NCBI RefSeq assembly: GCF_001423945.1
Contig: NZ_LMPU01000002.1
Location: 23,121-87,120 of the forward strand
Reading direction: 5' to 3'
Origin: Pedobacter sp. Leaf194
GTDB taxonomy: Bacteria; Bacteroidota; Bacteroidia; Sphingobacteriales; Sphingobacteriaceae
DNA: 64,000 nt
The position numbers were made by a program, and so were the translations under genes. Of the stretch, positions 8,408 through 16,184 are shown in pieces (within the stretch, counting starts at the first letter, position 1; every line of letters begins with the position of its first letter). Below the pieces are notes generated by a model that had not been told where the DNA came from, ran no database searches, and worked only from the letters and a program-made list of their open reading frames with translations.

Positions 8408-9454
8408 TTATTTGCTTCCCGTCGATTTTAAAAAAGATAACAGCACTTTCTCATCGTGCTCGAGGCTAAGTTTTCCGATGGCTTTTTTGTTATTCATCTT
8501 CTTCATGTATTTCTCGAGTTCATTATTCTCGTAGGCCGAAATCAACAAAGGGTATACGTAAGAACTTTTGCACACGGCCCGTGTGTTGCCTAACTTTTTG
8601 GCCACACAATCTAGAACACTAACAACTGTTTTTTTACTGTTGAGGTTAAAATTTTCATCGGCACTACATTTCGAAAATTGCCTTAATGCCTCGAGGGTGC
8701 CGCCCCAGGTTCTAAAATCCTTAGCTGTAAAATCGCTGCCCGTAATTTCTTTAATATAGTTATTGATTTTTCCGGAGTCGATTCCCCGATGTTCTTTCCC
8801 GTTAGAGTAAAATTGGAACAAGTCCTGACCAGGAATATCGCGACATTTTTTAACCAGTTTGGCCAATGTTCTATCGTTCAACTCAACGTTTTGGCGCACG
8901 CCTTTTTTGCCGATAAAATCGATATTAATTTTGCTGCCGTTAATTTTTACATGCTTATCTCTTAAGGTTGTAAGTCCGAAAGAGCCATAAAGCTGCTTAT
9001 AACTCTCATTACCAACCCTAATTAATGTTTTTTGCAGTACATCTACCGATATGGCCAAAACCTTGCGTTCGTCGAGCTCCTTTCGGTTCAAATCCTTCAT
9101 CAACCTCTTTCTGGCTTCAGGTAGTGCCTTACCAAACTCGTACAACCTAAAATACTTATCTTCGGAACGTCTGCTTGTCCATTTTGGATGATATTTGTAC
9201 TGTTTCCTTCCGGCCGCATCGGTACCGGTTACCTGCAGGTATGCATTTGGCTTGTTGGCAATCCAAACATTTTGCCAGGCAGGAGGAATAACTAATGATT
9301 TTATCCTGTCAAGATGTTTTTCATCGGTAATTTTGTGGCCATTTTTGTCTTCGTAGTAAAACTTGCCAGGTTTACCCTTTCTGTAAAATCCAGGCATAGA
9401 ATCAGTTACGTAAACCAATCCACTAGCCTTTACAACATCTTTGCCTTGTACCAT
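8408..9454 (-). CDS. DNA topoisomerase IB (poxvirus/bacterial type)
   Basis: Relaxes supercoils by a 3'-phosphotyrosyl nick and religation, without ATP. The 348-residue protein has the family N-terminal domain (PGFYRKGKPGKFYYEDKNG, IKSLVIPPAWQNVWI, GRKQYKYHPKW) and the catalytic domain with TTLRDKHV, KDFRTWGGTLEAL and the active tyrosine Tyr299 in CKSSYVYPLL. Conserved arginines are seen at Arg146, Arg165 and Arg248. Most bacteria lack this enzyme but it recurs in Bacteroidota. It diverges from fmt and lies upstream of the kinase gene on the same strand. Confidence 0.93.
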   Translation of the reverse strand: MVQGKDVVKASGLVYVTDSMPGFYRKGKPGKFYYEDKNGHKITDEKHLDRIKSLVIPPAWQNVWIANKPNAYLQVTGTDAAGRKQYKYHPKWTSRRSEDKYFRLYEFGKALPEARKRLMKDLNRKELDERKVLAISVDVLQKTLIRVGNESYKQLYGSFGLTTLRDKHVKINGSKINIDFIGKKGVRQNVELNDRTLAKLVKKCRDIPGQDLFQFYSNGKEHRGIDSGKINNYIKEITGSDFTAKDFRTWGGTLEALRQFSKCSADENFNLNSKKTVVSVLDCVAKKLGNTRAVCKSSYVYPLLISAYENNELEKYMKKMNNKKAIGKLSLEHDEKVLLSFLKSTGSK

Positions 9455-9542
9455 TTTTACCTTTAAGGATGATTTTTTTTAGTTATTTTGCAAAACTTAA
9501 TCTAACGCTTCTCGTTATTTACAAACACACAACACCTTTCTC

Positions 9543-10454
9543 ATGAAAATAGTTTTTATGGGCACGCCTGATTTCGCGGTAGCCTCTTTAGATGCCCTGG
9601 TTAAAGCCGAATTCGATATTGTAGCAGTAATTACTGCTCCTGATAAGCCAGCAGGACGAGGCCAAAAACTAAATGAAAGTGCAGTAAAAAAATATGCTGT
9701 TGAAAAAGGAATTCCAGTGTTGCAACCCGAGAAACTTAAAAATCCGGAGTTCCTCGAAACGCTGAAATCTTATGAGGCTGATTTACAAGTTGTGGTAGCA
9801 TTTAGAATGTTGCCCGAAGTGGTTTGGAATATGCCACCGAAAGGAACTATCAATTTACACGGCTCCTTGTTGCCGCAATATCGGGGTGCCGCACCAATAA
9901 ATCATGCAATAATTAACGGAGAACAGGAAAGCGGTGTAACTACTTTTTTTCTAACACACGAAATCGATACCGGCGATATCATTTTGAGCGACAGCACGCC
10001 AATTGCGGATGATGAAACTGCCGGAGAGTTGCACGATAAATTAATGATTATCGGTGCAAACCTGTTAGTTAAAACAGTAAAAGCAATTGAAGGTGGCAAT
10101 TTTACAGAACAACCGCAGCCACAAATCGATGTGTTAAAGCATGCGCCTAAAATATTTAAAGAGGATTGCAAAATAGACTGGAATAATTCCGCTAAACAAG
10201 TACACAATCTTATCAGAGGTTTAAGTCCTTACCCAACTGCATTTACAATATTAAACGATAAGGTATTGAAAATTTTCAAAGCAGAAATAGAAGATAAAGA
10301 ACCCGGTATTGCTGCTGGCGGATTTTTGACCGATGGAAAGACATTTCTAAAGTTTGCCACCAAAGACGGCTTCATTAAACTTCTGGATATTCAATATGAA
10401 GGAAAAAAGAGAATGCTTATTGAAGACTTTTTAAGAGGAATGAGGCTGACCTAA
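9543..10454 (+). CDS. fmt: Methionyl-tRNA formyltransferase
   Basis: Transfers a formyl group from 10-formyltetrahydrofolate to initiator Met-tRNA. It is 303 residues, with the N-terminal formyltransferase fold starting MKIVFMGTPDFAVASLDAL. The catalytic region INLHGSLLPQYRGAAPIN supplies the Asn and His, and THEIDTGDI supplies the Asp. The C-terminal tRNA-binding OB domain is present (LIRGLSPYPTAFT). No def gene is adjacent, unlike many bacteria. It is a single-gene unit diverging from the topoisomerase gene. Confidence 0.97.
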   Translation: MKIVFMGTPDFAVASLDALVKAEFDIVAVITAPDKPAGRGQKLNESAVKKYAVEKGIPVLQPEKLKNPEFLETLKSYEADLQVVVAFRMLPEVVWNMPPKGTINLHGSLLPQYRGAAPINHAIINGEQESGVTTFFLTHEIDTGDIILSDSTPIADDETAGELHDKLMIIGANLLVKTVKAIEGGNFTEQPQPQIDVLKHAPKIFKEDCKIDWNNSAKQVHNLIRGLSPYPTAFTILNDKVLKIFKAEIEDKEPGIAAGGFLTDGKTFLKFATKDGFIKLLDIQYEGKKRMLIEDFLRGMRLT

Positions 10455-10559
10455 CAGGCGGTTGAGGACGGATTTTTTTGCTTGGCAGCTTACTTGTGTA
10501 ATTCACTTAAGTCCGCGAATTTAGGAATTTGAAGAATTAAAACTGGTAACTGCAATCAG

Positions 10560-11399
10560 CTAAAGCGCATTTAATTTTTCGATAAGAAATTTAGAAACTT
10601 CATTAAAGTATCGTTTCCTGCCATAACCCATTACCCATTGAATGCCTTGTGTTGCGTTTGTAATAAAAACCTCTTCGGCTTCCCTTAAAATTTCTGGATT
10701 AATCTGCGCTTCAATTAAATCTAAATCGTTCATTTTAGCCAGCTGCATAATCGCTGTGCGCATAACGCCACTAACACAACCTTCGGTTAAAGCGGGTGTG
10801 TAAATTTTATTATCATAAACAACAAAAACGTTTGCGCTTATGCTTTCACATAAAAAGCCGTGCTGGTTCAAAATTATAGCTTCATCTAAGCGATTTTGGC
10901 TTTTGAATATACCGGCCATTACATACAACAATGCATTCGAGGTTTTGAAGTTAGAAAGCTTGTTAACAGGTTTAGTTAATTCATCAAAAACATCTATGAT
11001 TAGACCTTTATTGTTTAACTCGTAAGCATCGCTTTTTAATGTTACGCCTTCCAAAACATAACCTGCTTTATTAATTTCTGGTGTGTACACGCCGGCGCCC
11101 TGCCGGTAAACAGAAAGTCGGAAACGCACATTCCCGCTCCACCGGTTTTTTTTAACGAGGTCTGCTGTTTTCTGCCTGATGAAGTAATCATCCATCAAAG
11201 CATGTCCTTCCATTTTAAGGGTTTTCATGCCCGCAACAAGCCTGTCGGCATGTAAATCTGCAAATTGCAGTTTTCCCTTAATCATGCGCATGCTCTCAAA
11301 CAGTCCATCTCCAAATTTGAAACCTCTGTTTGAAGCGGTTAAAACAGGCGTATCAACTAATTGAAATTCATCATTAAATAAAAGGTAAGGTTGCGACAT
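10560..11399 (-). CDS. pabC: Aminotransferase class IV, probable aminodeoxychorismate lyase
   Basis: Fold-type IV PLP enzyme of 279 residues. Aminodeoxychorismate lyase makes p-aminobenzoate for folate; the same fold also includes branched-chain and D-amino-acid aminotransferases. Family blocks are LTASNRGFKFGDGLFES, VNKLSNFKTSNALLY with the PLP lysine, LCESISANVFVVYD and GCVSGVMRTAIM. The pabB partner lies at 24.1 kb, which supports but does not prove the lyase call. The longer reading from 11429 runs into rluD; the ATG at 11399 lies two bases after the rluD stop, so rluD and this gene form an operon. Confidence 0.8.
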   Translation of the reverse strand: MSQPYLLFNDEFQLVDTPVLTASNRGFKFGDGLFESMRMIKGKLQFADLHADRLVAGMKTLKMEGHALMDDYFIRQKTADLVKKNRWSGNVRFRLSVYRQGAGVYTPEINKAGYVLEGVTLKSDAYELNNKGLIIDVFDELTKPVNKLSNFKTSNALLYVMAGIFKSQNRLDEAIILNQHGFLCESISANVFVVYDNKIYTPALTEGCVSGVMRTAIMQLAKMNDLDLIEAQINPEILREAEEVFITNATQGIQWVMGYGRKRYFNEVSKFLIEKLNAL

Positions 11400-11401
11400 A
11401 A

Positions 11402-12430
11402 TTAAGAGGCAGCTATATAATTTTCCCACTTATTTAATGCGGCCTTAAAATCGGTAGGAAGTGGCGATTCAAAGTACATGTATTCTTTTGTATTTGGATG
11501 AATGAAACCCAAACTTTGCGCATGCAACGCTTGTCTGGGTAGTAATTCAAAACAGTTATCCACAAATTGTTTGTACTTGTTAAACGTAGTTCCTTTCAAA
11601 ATCTTATCGCCACCATACATCGCGTCATTAAATAATGGATGGCCAATGTGTTGCATATGTGCTCGGATTTGATGTGTTCTCCCGGTTTCCAGTTCGCAAC
11701 TAATAAGCGTAACGTAGCCTAAGCGCTTCAAAACTTTATAATGCGTTACAGACCACTTCCCTTTTTCTTCATCATCATAAATATCCATGACACGGCGATC
11801 TTTAACACTTCTTCCGATGTATCCGCTCACCGATCCATCGCTTTCAATATCGCCCCAAGCTAGAGCGATGTACTTTCTGGTAATGCTGTGATCGAAAAAC
11901 TGCCTCGCTAAATGCGTTATAGATTTTTCATTTTTACTGATAAGCAGTAAACCCGACGTGTCTTTATCAATCCGGTGCACTAAACCAGGTCTTCCATCAT
12001 TTCCCGGCAGTTGAGGCAGTTGCTCAAAATGAAAGGCCAGTGCATTTACAAGTGTGCCGGTATAATTGTTAAAACCAGGATGCACGACCATTCCTGCTGC
12101 CTTGTTTACAACAAGCAAATCGCTGTCTTCATAAATAATATCAAGCGGCAAATCTTCCGGGTAAACTTCGGTATCACGGGGAGGATGTGGTAAGACTATG
12201 GAAATCTCGTCGGCAGGTTTTACTTTATAACTGGCCTTAATTTGCTTCTGATTCACCAGGACATTTCCAGCATCAATTGCATTCTGTATTCGGTTTCGTG
12301 AAGCATTTTCCACACGAACCATCAAAAATTTATCAATTCGAAGAAGCGATTGCCCCTTATCAACAATTATTTTTAAATGTTCATATAATTCCTGCTCTTC
12401 CGATTCCTGCAATTCAACCACTTTTTCCAT
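11402..12430 (-). CDS. rluD: RluA/RluD-family 23S rRNA pseudouridine synthase
   Basis: Forms pseudouridines in 23S rRNA. The 342-residue protein has an N-terminal S4 RNA-binding domain (RIDKFLMVRVENASRNRIQNA) and a catalytic domain with GLVHRIDKDTSGLLLISKN, where Asp155 is the nucleophile. Further blocks are HQIRAHMQHIGHPLFNDAMYGG and RQALHAQSLGF. The D subgroup is inferred from the S4 domain and size; close paralogs exist. A TTG at 12457 extends the frame, but the ATG at 12430 gives MEKVVELQESEEQ and sits just after a TATTTTTG box, so it is preferred. Stop is two bases from the pabC-like start. Confidence 0.9.
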   Translation of the reverse strand: MEKVVELQESEEQELYEHLKIIVDKGQSLLRIDKFLMVRVENASRNRIQNAIDAGNVLVNQKQIKASYKVKPADEISIVLPHPPRDTEVYPEDLPLDIIYEDSDLLVVNKAAGMVVHPGFNNYTGTLVNALAFHFEQLPQLPGNDGRPGLVHRIDKDTSGLLLISKNEKSITHLARQFFDHSITRKYIALAWGDIESDGSVSGYIGRSVKDRRVMDIYDDEEKGKWSVTHYKVLKRLGYVTLISCELETGRTHQIRAHMQHIGHPLFNDAMYGGDKILKGTTFNKYKQFVDNCFELLPRQALHAQSLGFIHPNTKEYMYFESPLPTDFKAALNKWENYIAAS

Positions 12431-12675
12431 CCCGCAAAAATAATCTTTTAAACCCAAGATTTTCGATTCATTTTATAATAAGGACAAAGAACCACGCTTC
12501 GGATGAATTACTAAGCCCGTAAAACTTTCATAGAAACGTGATTTTTTTTAGCCATAGGATTAAGAAGAAAGTGAGCTTTATATATACTTTAAGCACAAAA
12601 TGATGGTTAGGTAACATGGAATTAACAATGATACCGTATCTTTGAATAATCAAAAAAAAGTAAAACGCCCTCAAA

Positions 12676-12765
12676 ATGAAAATCTTAACAGCAAAACAAA
12701 CCGAAATCAACCACCTTTATAACAGGTGTTGCGCTTTTAGCAAAACAAACTCAGAGAATTTTTAA
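12676..12765 (+). CDS. Possible 29-residue small ORF or gene remnant
   Basis: ATG at 12676 opens 29 codons starting MKILTAKQTEINHLYNR. It lies 31 bases after a TATCTTTG promoter-like box. The first residues recall the start of some Bacteroidota NAD(P)H-hydrate repair proteins, but the match is too short to carry weight. It could be a peptide, a decayed gene start or chance. Confidence 0.25.
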   Translation: MKILTAKQTEINHLYNRCCAFSKTNSENF

Positions 12766-12883
12766 TGGCTTAAATTTCAAATCAACATATCATTAAAAAT
12801 AAGTTAAATTTAATATAATCTACCCCACCAGAAAAAAGTTGGCTTGCTATTTGCTGACTAATGCATACCTAATCATTTTATCT

Positions 12884-12961
12884 ATGAAAAATTTTACTCA
12901 GAATGTAAAGATCGTTCTTAATTTTTTTCCTTATCTAGTAAGGAAAATATATTTCAAATAA
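12884..12961 (+). CDS. Possible 25-residue small ORF
   Basis: ATG at 12884 opens MKNFTQNVKIVLNFFPYLVR and ends at 12961, 22 bases before a strong terminator-like hairpin. The peptide is basic and hydrophobic. The ORF-then-terminator order is what a small transcript would look like, but A+T-rich DNA produces such ORFs by chance. Confidence 0.25.
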   Translation: MKNFTQNVKIVLNFFPYLVRKIYFK

Positions 12962-12983
12962 CTAATTATTTGAATAAGTAACA

Positions 12984-13020
12984 AAAAAACACCTGCAAAT
13001 TGCAGGTGTTTTTTATTTTT
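12984..13020. terminator. Terminator-like hairpin directly before a GTG start
   Basis: Near-perfect palindrome centred at 12999: ACACCTGCAA pairs with TTGCAGGTGT, flanked by an A-run and a T-run, so it could terminate on either strand. It ends four bases before the GTG of the PLP-enzyme gene, an unusual place for a terminator. Confidence 0.75.
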
Positions 13021-13024
13021 ACAC

Positions 13025-13900
13025 GTGTTTGAAAAAATATACAGTCCTGTAGATAAAATAAAATTAATGGCATTTAATGATTTAAATGTTAAACGGGATG
13101 ATTTAATAGATCCTTACATTTCCGGAAACAAATGGAGAAAACTGAAGTACATCCTGGAAAAAGCTAAAGCGGAGCATAAAAATCATTTGGTAACATTTGG
13201 AGGAGCTTTTTCCAATCATTTAGTGGCAACTGCGGCCGCTGCATCGAGAAGCGGTTTAAAAGCTACCGCCTTTGTTCGTGGCGAAGAAGTTAAAAATGAC
13301 ATGTTGCTGCTTTGTACGCTCTATGGAATGGAACTTATTTTTGTTAGCAGGGAAAGTTACAGGAACAAAGCTGCCTTGTTCAACACCCGCTTTCTAAATG
13401 ATGAGAATGCTTTTTTCATTGATGAAGGTGGGGCATCTGCCGAAGCGGTGAAAGGTTGTGCAGAAATAATAGACGAACTTGACGGTGAATACGACCATAT
13501 CTTTTGTGCTGCCGGAACCGGTACAACCGCAGCAGGCCTTTTAGAAGGGGTAAAAAAACACAATCTCAAAACAAAAGTACACGTTGTTCCCGTTCTAAAG
13601 AATGGCTTTTTTATTAGAGATGAAATAACTAAGTACACGGCAGACTGCCCCAATTTAGTACTCCACAACGATTATCATTTTGGTGGATATGCGAAAACAA
13701 CGCCTGAGCTGATTACTTTCATTAAAGATTTTATTTCCAAAACGGGCTTGCTCATCGACCCTGTGTATACCTCGAAGATGTTTTTTGCGATAACAGATCT
13801 TCAAAAGAAAGGTACTATTTCTGCTGATGAAAGAATTTTAGCTATTCATACTGGCGGCTTGCTGGGTATTTTTGGAATGAAGGATAAATTCAATTCTTAA
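13025..13900 (+). CDS. PLP enzyme of the ACC deaminase / D-cysteine desulfhydrase family
   Basis: Fold-type II PLP protein, 291 residues. Members deaminate 1-aminocyclopropane-1-carboxylate or D-cysteine; Bacteroidota homologs are usually unassigned. The family N-terminus VKRDDLIDPYISGNKWRKL contains the PLP lysine (Lys36), followed by FGGAFSNHLVATAAAAS and CAAGTGTTAAGLLEG, which binds the cofactor phosphate. The start is GTG at 13025: conserved residues YSPVDKIKL precede the first ATG at 13067, and no ATG lies upstream before a stop. A terminator-like hairpin ends four bases before the start, which suggests attenuation or a promoter nested in the hairpin region. Confidence 0.85.
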   Translation: MFEKIYSPVDKIKLMAFNDLNVKRDDLIDPYISGNKWRKLKYILEKAKAEHKNHLVTFGGAFSNHLVATAAAASRSGLKATAFVRGEEVKNDMLLLCTLYGMELIFVSRESYRNKAALFNTRFLNDENAFFIDEGGASAEAVKGCAEIIDELDGEYDHIFCAAGTGTTAAGLLEGVKKHNLKTKVHVVPVLKNGFFIRDEITKYTADCPNLVLHNDYHFGGYAKTTPELITFIKDFISKTGLLIDPVYTSKMFFAITDLQKKGTISADERILAIHTGGLLGIFGMKDKFNS

Positions 13901-13950
13901 AAATAAAACTTTTAGGCATAAAAAAACGTATTCATAAAAAAGCGGAAGTT

Positions 13951-14202
13951 ATGAAAGTTAAGGGCACATTGGTTATTACCTTGGAAACTGGCGAGAAGGC
14001 GCTGATTTTACTCGCAGAAAATAAAAGCGAACAGGAAAAACTATATCACTATTTGTCTGTCGACGCATATAAGTTTAAAAGCGAAATTTCTGAAGAAGCT
14101 CCAAGAATCGACTTTATTTCAGCAGGATACAATGACGATGACGATCAGATAATCTGGGAGGATAATTACATTCCTGTTCCAAAATGGTACGAGAAAAATT
14201 AG
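13951..14202 (+). CDS. Small hypothetical protein
   Basis: An 83-residue acidic cytoplasmic protein I do not recognise. It begins MKVKGTLVITLETGEKALIL and contains the acid run YNDDDDQIIWEDNYIPVP. The pattern is compatible with a small beta-alpha fold without signal peptide or membrane segment. It lies 50 bases downstream of the PLP-enzyme gene on the same strand, so it may be the second gene of that transcript. Confidence 0.65.
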   Translation: MKVKGTLVITLETGEKALILLAENKSEQEKLYHYLSVDAYKFKSEISEEAPRIDFISAGYNDDDDQIIWEDNYIPVPKWYEKN

Positions 14203-14350
14203 CTCGTGTCAGTCGTAAAAAGCCATCCTTTGCTAAATTCAACGAAAAAGTTTTCCACAATGCTTAAGTCCGAAACTGCTTTTTGTCTATAAACCAACTT
14301 TAAACTGTTTAAAGCTATTTTTTGTACCGGGGTTCAAAAAGCCCTTAAAA

Positions 14351-14380
14351 TTGCTATTCAGACACATTTTTGTAAATTTG
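14351..14380 (+). promoter_or_regulatory. Promoter for lat (-33 TTG, -7 TAAATTTG)
   Basis: TTG at 14351-14353, exactly 19 bases, then TAAATTTG at 14373-14380. This matches the Bacteroidota primary sigma consensus TTTG-N19-TAnnTTTG except that the base before TTG is A. The lat ATG follows 22 bases after the -7 box. Confidence 0.75.
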
Positions 14381-14402
14381 AGATACACCAATATCTCCGT
14401 TT

Positions 14403-15734
14403 ATGTATAAATTAACAGTGCCAGCCAACCAGGTTAACGAATCATTAAATAAGCATATCCTAGCAGATGGGTTCGACCTAACCTACGATATGGAAAAAAG
14501 TAATGGTGCTTATATTTACGACTCAAAGTACAACAGAACTTTATTAGATTTCTTTACCTGTTTTGCTTCTGTGCCCCTCGGCTACAACCATCCAAAGATG
14601 ATTAACGATGAGGAATTTAAAAAAAACCTGCTGCTCGCTGCAATGGCGAATCCTTCTAATTCTGATGTATACACACAGCAATATGCCCAGTTTGTAGAAA
14701 CATTCTCCCGGGTAGGTATCCCCGATTATTTGCCCCATGCATTTTTTATCGCCGGTGGCGCTTTAGCAGTAGAGAATGCAATTAAGGTAGCTATGGATTG
14801 GAAAGTGCAAAAGAACTTTGCTAAAGGTTATACTGAAGAAAAGGGCTTTAAGGTTTTGCATTTTGAAAAAGCATTTCATGGGAGAACCGGCTATACATTG
14901 AGCTTAACGAACACTTTGCCGGATAAAACCAAGTGGTACGCCAAGTTCGACTGGCCACGGGTAACAACCCCAATTGTTAAATTTCCTTTAGAAGCCGGCA
15001 ATTTAAATCATGCTATCCAGTCTGAAGAATTGTCGATAGCACAGGTTAAGCAGGCATTTCTCGACTTTAAAGATGACATATGTGCAATCATTATTGAGCC
15101 AATTCAATCTGAAGGTGGCGACAACCATTTAAGGGAAGAATTTCTCGTTACACTGCGAGAAATCGCCGATGAAAATGATGCCTTTTTAATTTACGACGAG
15201 GTACAAACCGGCGTTGGTTTAACCGGGAAATTTTGGTGTCATCAGCATTTTAGCGAGAAAGCCAGACCCGACATCGTTGCATTTGGAAAGAAAATGCAGG
15301 TATGTGGCATTTTAGTGGGAAATAAAGTGGATGAAATTGAAACTAATGTTTTTAAAGTTCCAAGCAGGATAAACTCCACCTGGGGCGGAAACCTTGTAGA
15401 TATGGTTCGTTCAACTCAAATTTTGCAAATTGTTGAGGAAGACAATTTGTGCGATAATGCGACAAACATTGGCAATTATCTTAAACAAAACCTTGAAAAA
15501 CTTGCGCAAAAATTTGACTCGATAAGTAATGTTCGTGGAAAGGGTTTGCTGTGCGCTTTCGATTTTCCCGATAAAGAGATCCGAAATTTGTTTATTAAGG
15601 AGGGCTTAGCAAACAATGTAATGTTTTTAGGTTGCGGTGATCGCACAATCCGTTTTAGGCCGGCGCTGTGTATCGAGAAACAACATATTGACCAGGGCTT
15701 GACGGTAATGGAAAAAATATTGCCTTTATTGTAA
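14403..15734 (+). CDS. lat: L-lysine 6-aminotransferase
   Basis: Moves the epsilon-amino group of lysine to 2-oxoglutarate, giving 2-aminoadipate 6-semialdehyde, which cyclises. The 443-residue class III aminotransferase has the subfamily N-terminus (LLDFFTCFASVPLGYNHPK) and PFFISGG-like block HAFFIAGGALAVENAIKVA. The PLP-binding aspartate is in LIYDEVQTGVGLTGKFW and the Schiff-base lysine in VAFGKKMQVCGI. Length and motifs fit L-lysine 6-transaminase rather than ornithine or acetylornithine enzymes. A good promoter precedes it. The next gene starts two bases after its stop, and a glutaryl-CoA-dehydrogenase-like gene lies convergently beyond. Confidence 0.9.
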   Translation: MYKLTVPANQVNESLNKHILADGFDLTYDMEKSNGAYIYDSKYNRTLLDFFTCFASVPLGYNHPKMINDEEFKKNLLLAAMANPSNSDVYTQQYAQFVETFSRVGIPDYLPHAFFIAGGALAVENAIKVAMDWKVQKNFAKGYTEEKGFKVLHFEKAFHGRTGYTLSLTNTLPDKTKWYAKFDWPRVTTPIVKFPLEAGNLNHAIQSEELSIAQVKQAFLDFKDDICAIIIEPIQSEGGDNHLREEFLVTLREIADENDAFLIYDEVQTGVGLTGKFWCHQHFSEKARPDIVAFGKKMQVCGILVGNKVDEIETNVFKVPSRINSTWGGNLVDMVRSTQILQIVEEDNLCDNATNIGNYLKQNLEKLAQKFDSISNVRGKGLLCAFDFPDKEIRNLFIKEGLANNVMFLGCGDRTIRFRPALCIEKQHIDQGLTVMEKILPLL

Positions 15735-15736
15735 AC

Positions 15737-16138
15737 ATGAATAACAAAGTAATTGCCTATGTTATAGCTGCGCTAGCACTTATATTGGTGTTTTTCATGG
15801 TGAAGGACACGCTTAGCCAACCCGGCATCGATGACATGAAAGCGGGCTTTAAAGAGATCGCTAAATTCAGAAATGCCAATAACACCGGCCCCGTTCAGCG
15901 AATTTACATAGTAACGGTAAAAGACACAATTTGGCAGGAGCTTGAAGAATACGGCAACTTAATGCCACACACAAAATATGGCAATACCAAAGTTTATTAC
16001 TTTTTGGCTGGCAATAAGGTGCCAGAAAAATTGCAACCCGGCGACGTGAATTTTGACCCCGCGTTTAATAAATCCTGCATCGCACTATTTGAAAAAAGTG
16101 CAATGAGCCAGGTAATTTTTAATAAGTACCCTTTCTAG
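15737..16138 (+). CDS. Hypothetical membrane-anchored protein downstream of lat
   Basis: A 133-residue protein with one N-terminal membrane segment (VIAYVIAALALILVFFMV) and a periplasmic or extracytoplasmic domain of about 105 residues. The domain contains IYIVTVKDTIWQELEEYGN, GNTKVYYFLAG and FDPAFNKSCIALFEKS. I do not recognise the family. It is two bases from the lat stop and therefore probably cotranscribed, but nothing in the sequence ties it to lysine metabolism. Confidence 0.75.
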   Translation: MNNKVIAYVIAALALILVFFMVKDTLSQPGIDDMKAGFKEIAKFRNANNTGPVQRIYIVTVKDTIWQELEEYGNLMPHTKYGNTKVYYFLAGNKVPEKLQPGDVNFDPAFNKSCIALFEKSAMSQVIFNKYPF

Positions 16139-16184
16139 CTTTGCGAGGTCTGTTCGATTTCATGGACAGACTTCGTATTCTTCG

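Larger units (their letters stand above)
12431..13024. other. 594-base gap with two tiny ORFs and a terminal hairpin
   Basis: A+T-rich stretch between divergent rluD and the PLP-enzyme gene. On the minus strand next to rluD there is a TATTTTTG box (12435-12442). On the plus strand there is a TATCTTTG box (12637-12644), a 29-codon ORF (12676-12765), a 25-codon ORF (12884-12961) and a terminator-like hairpin (12984-13020). No longer gene is visible. It may hold a small RNA or peptide transcript ending at the hairpin. Confidence 0.5.
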
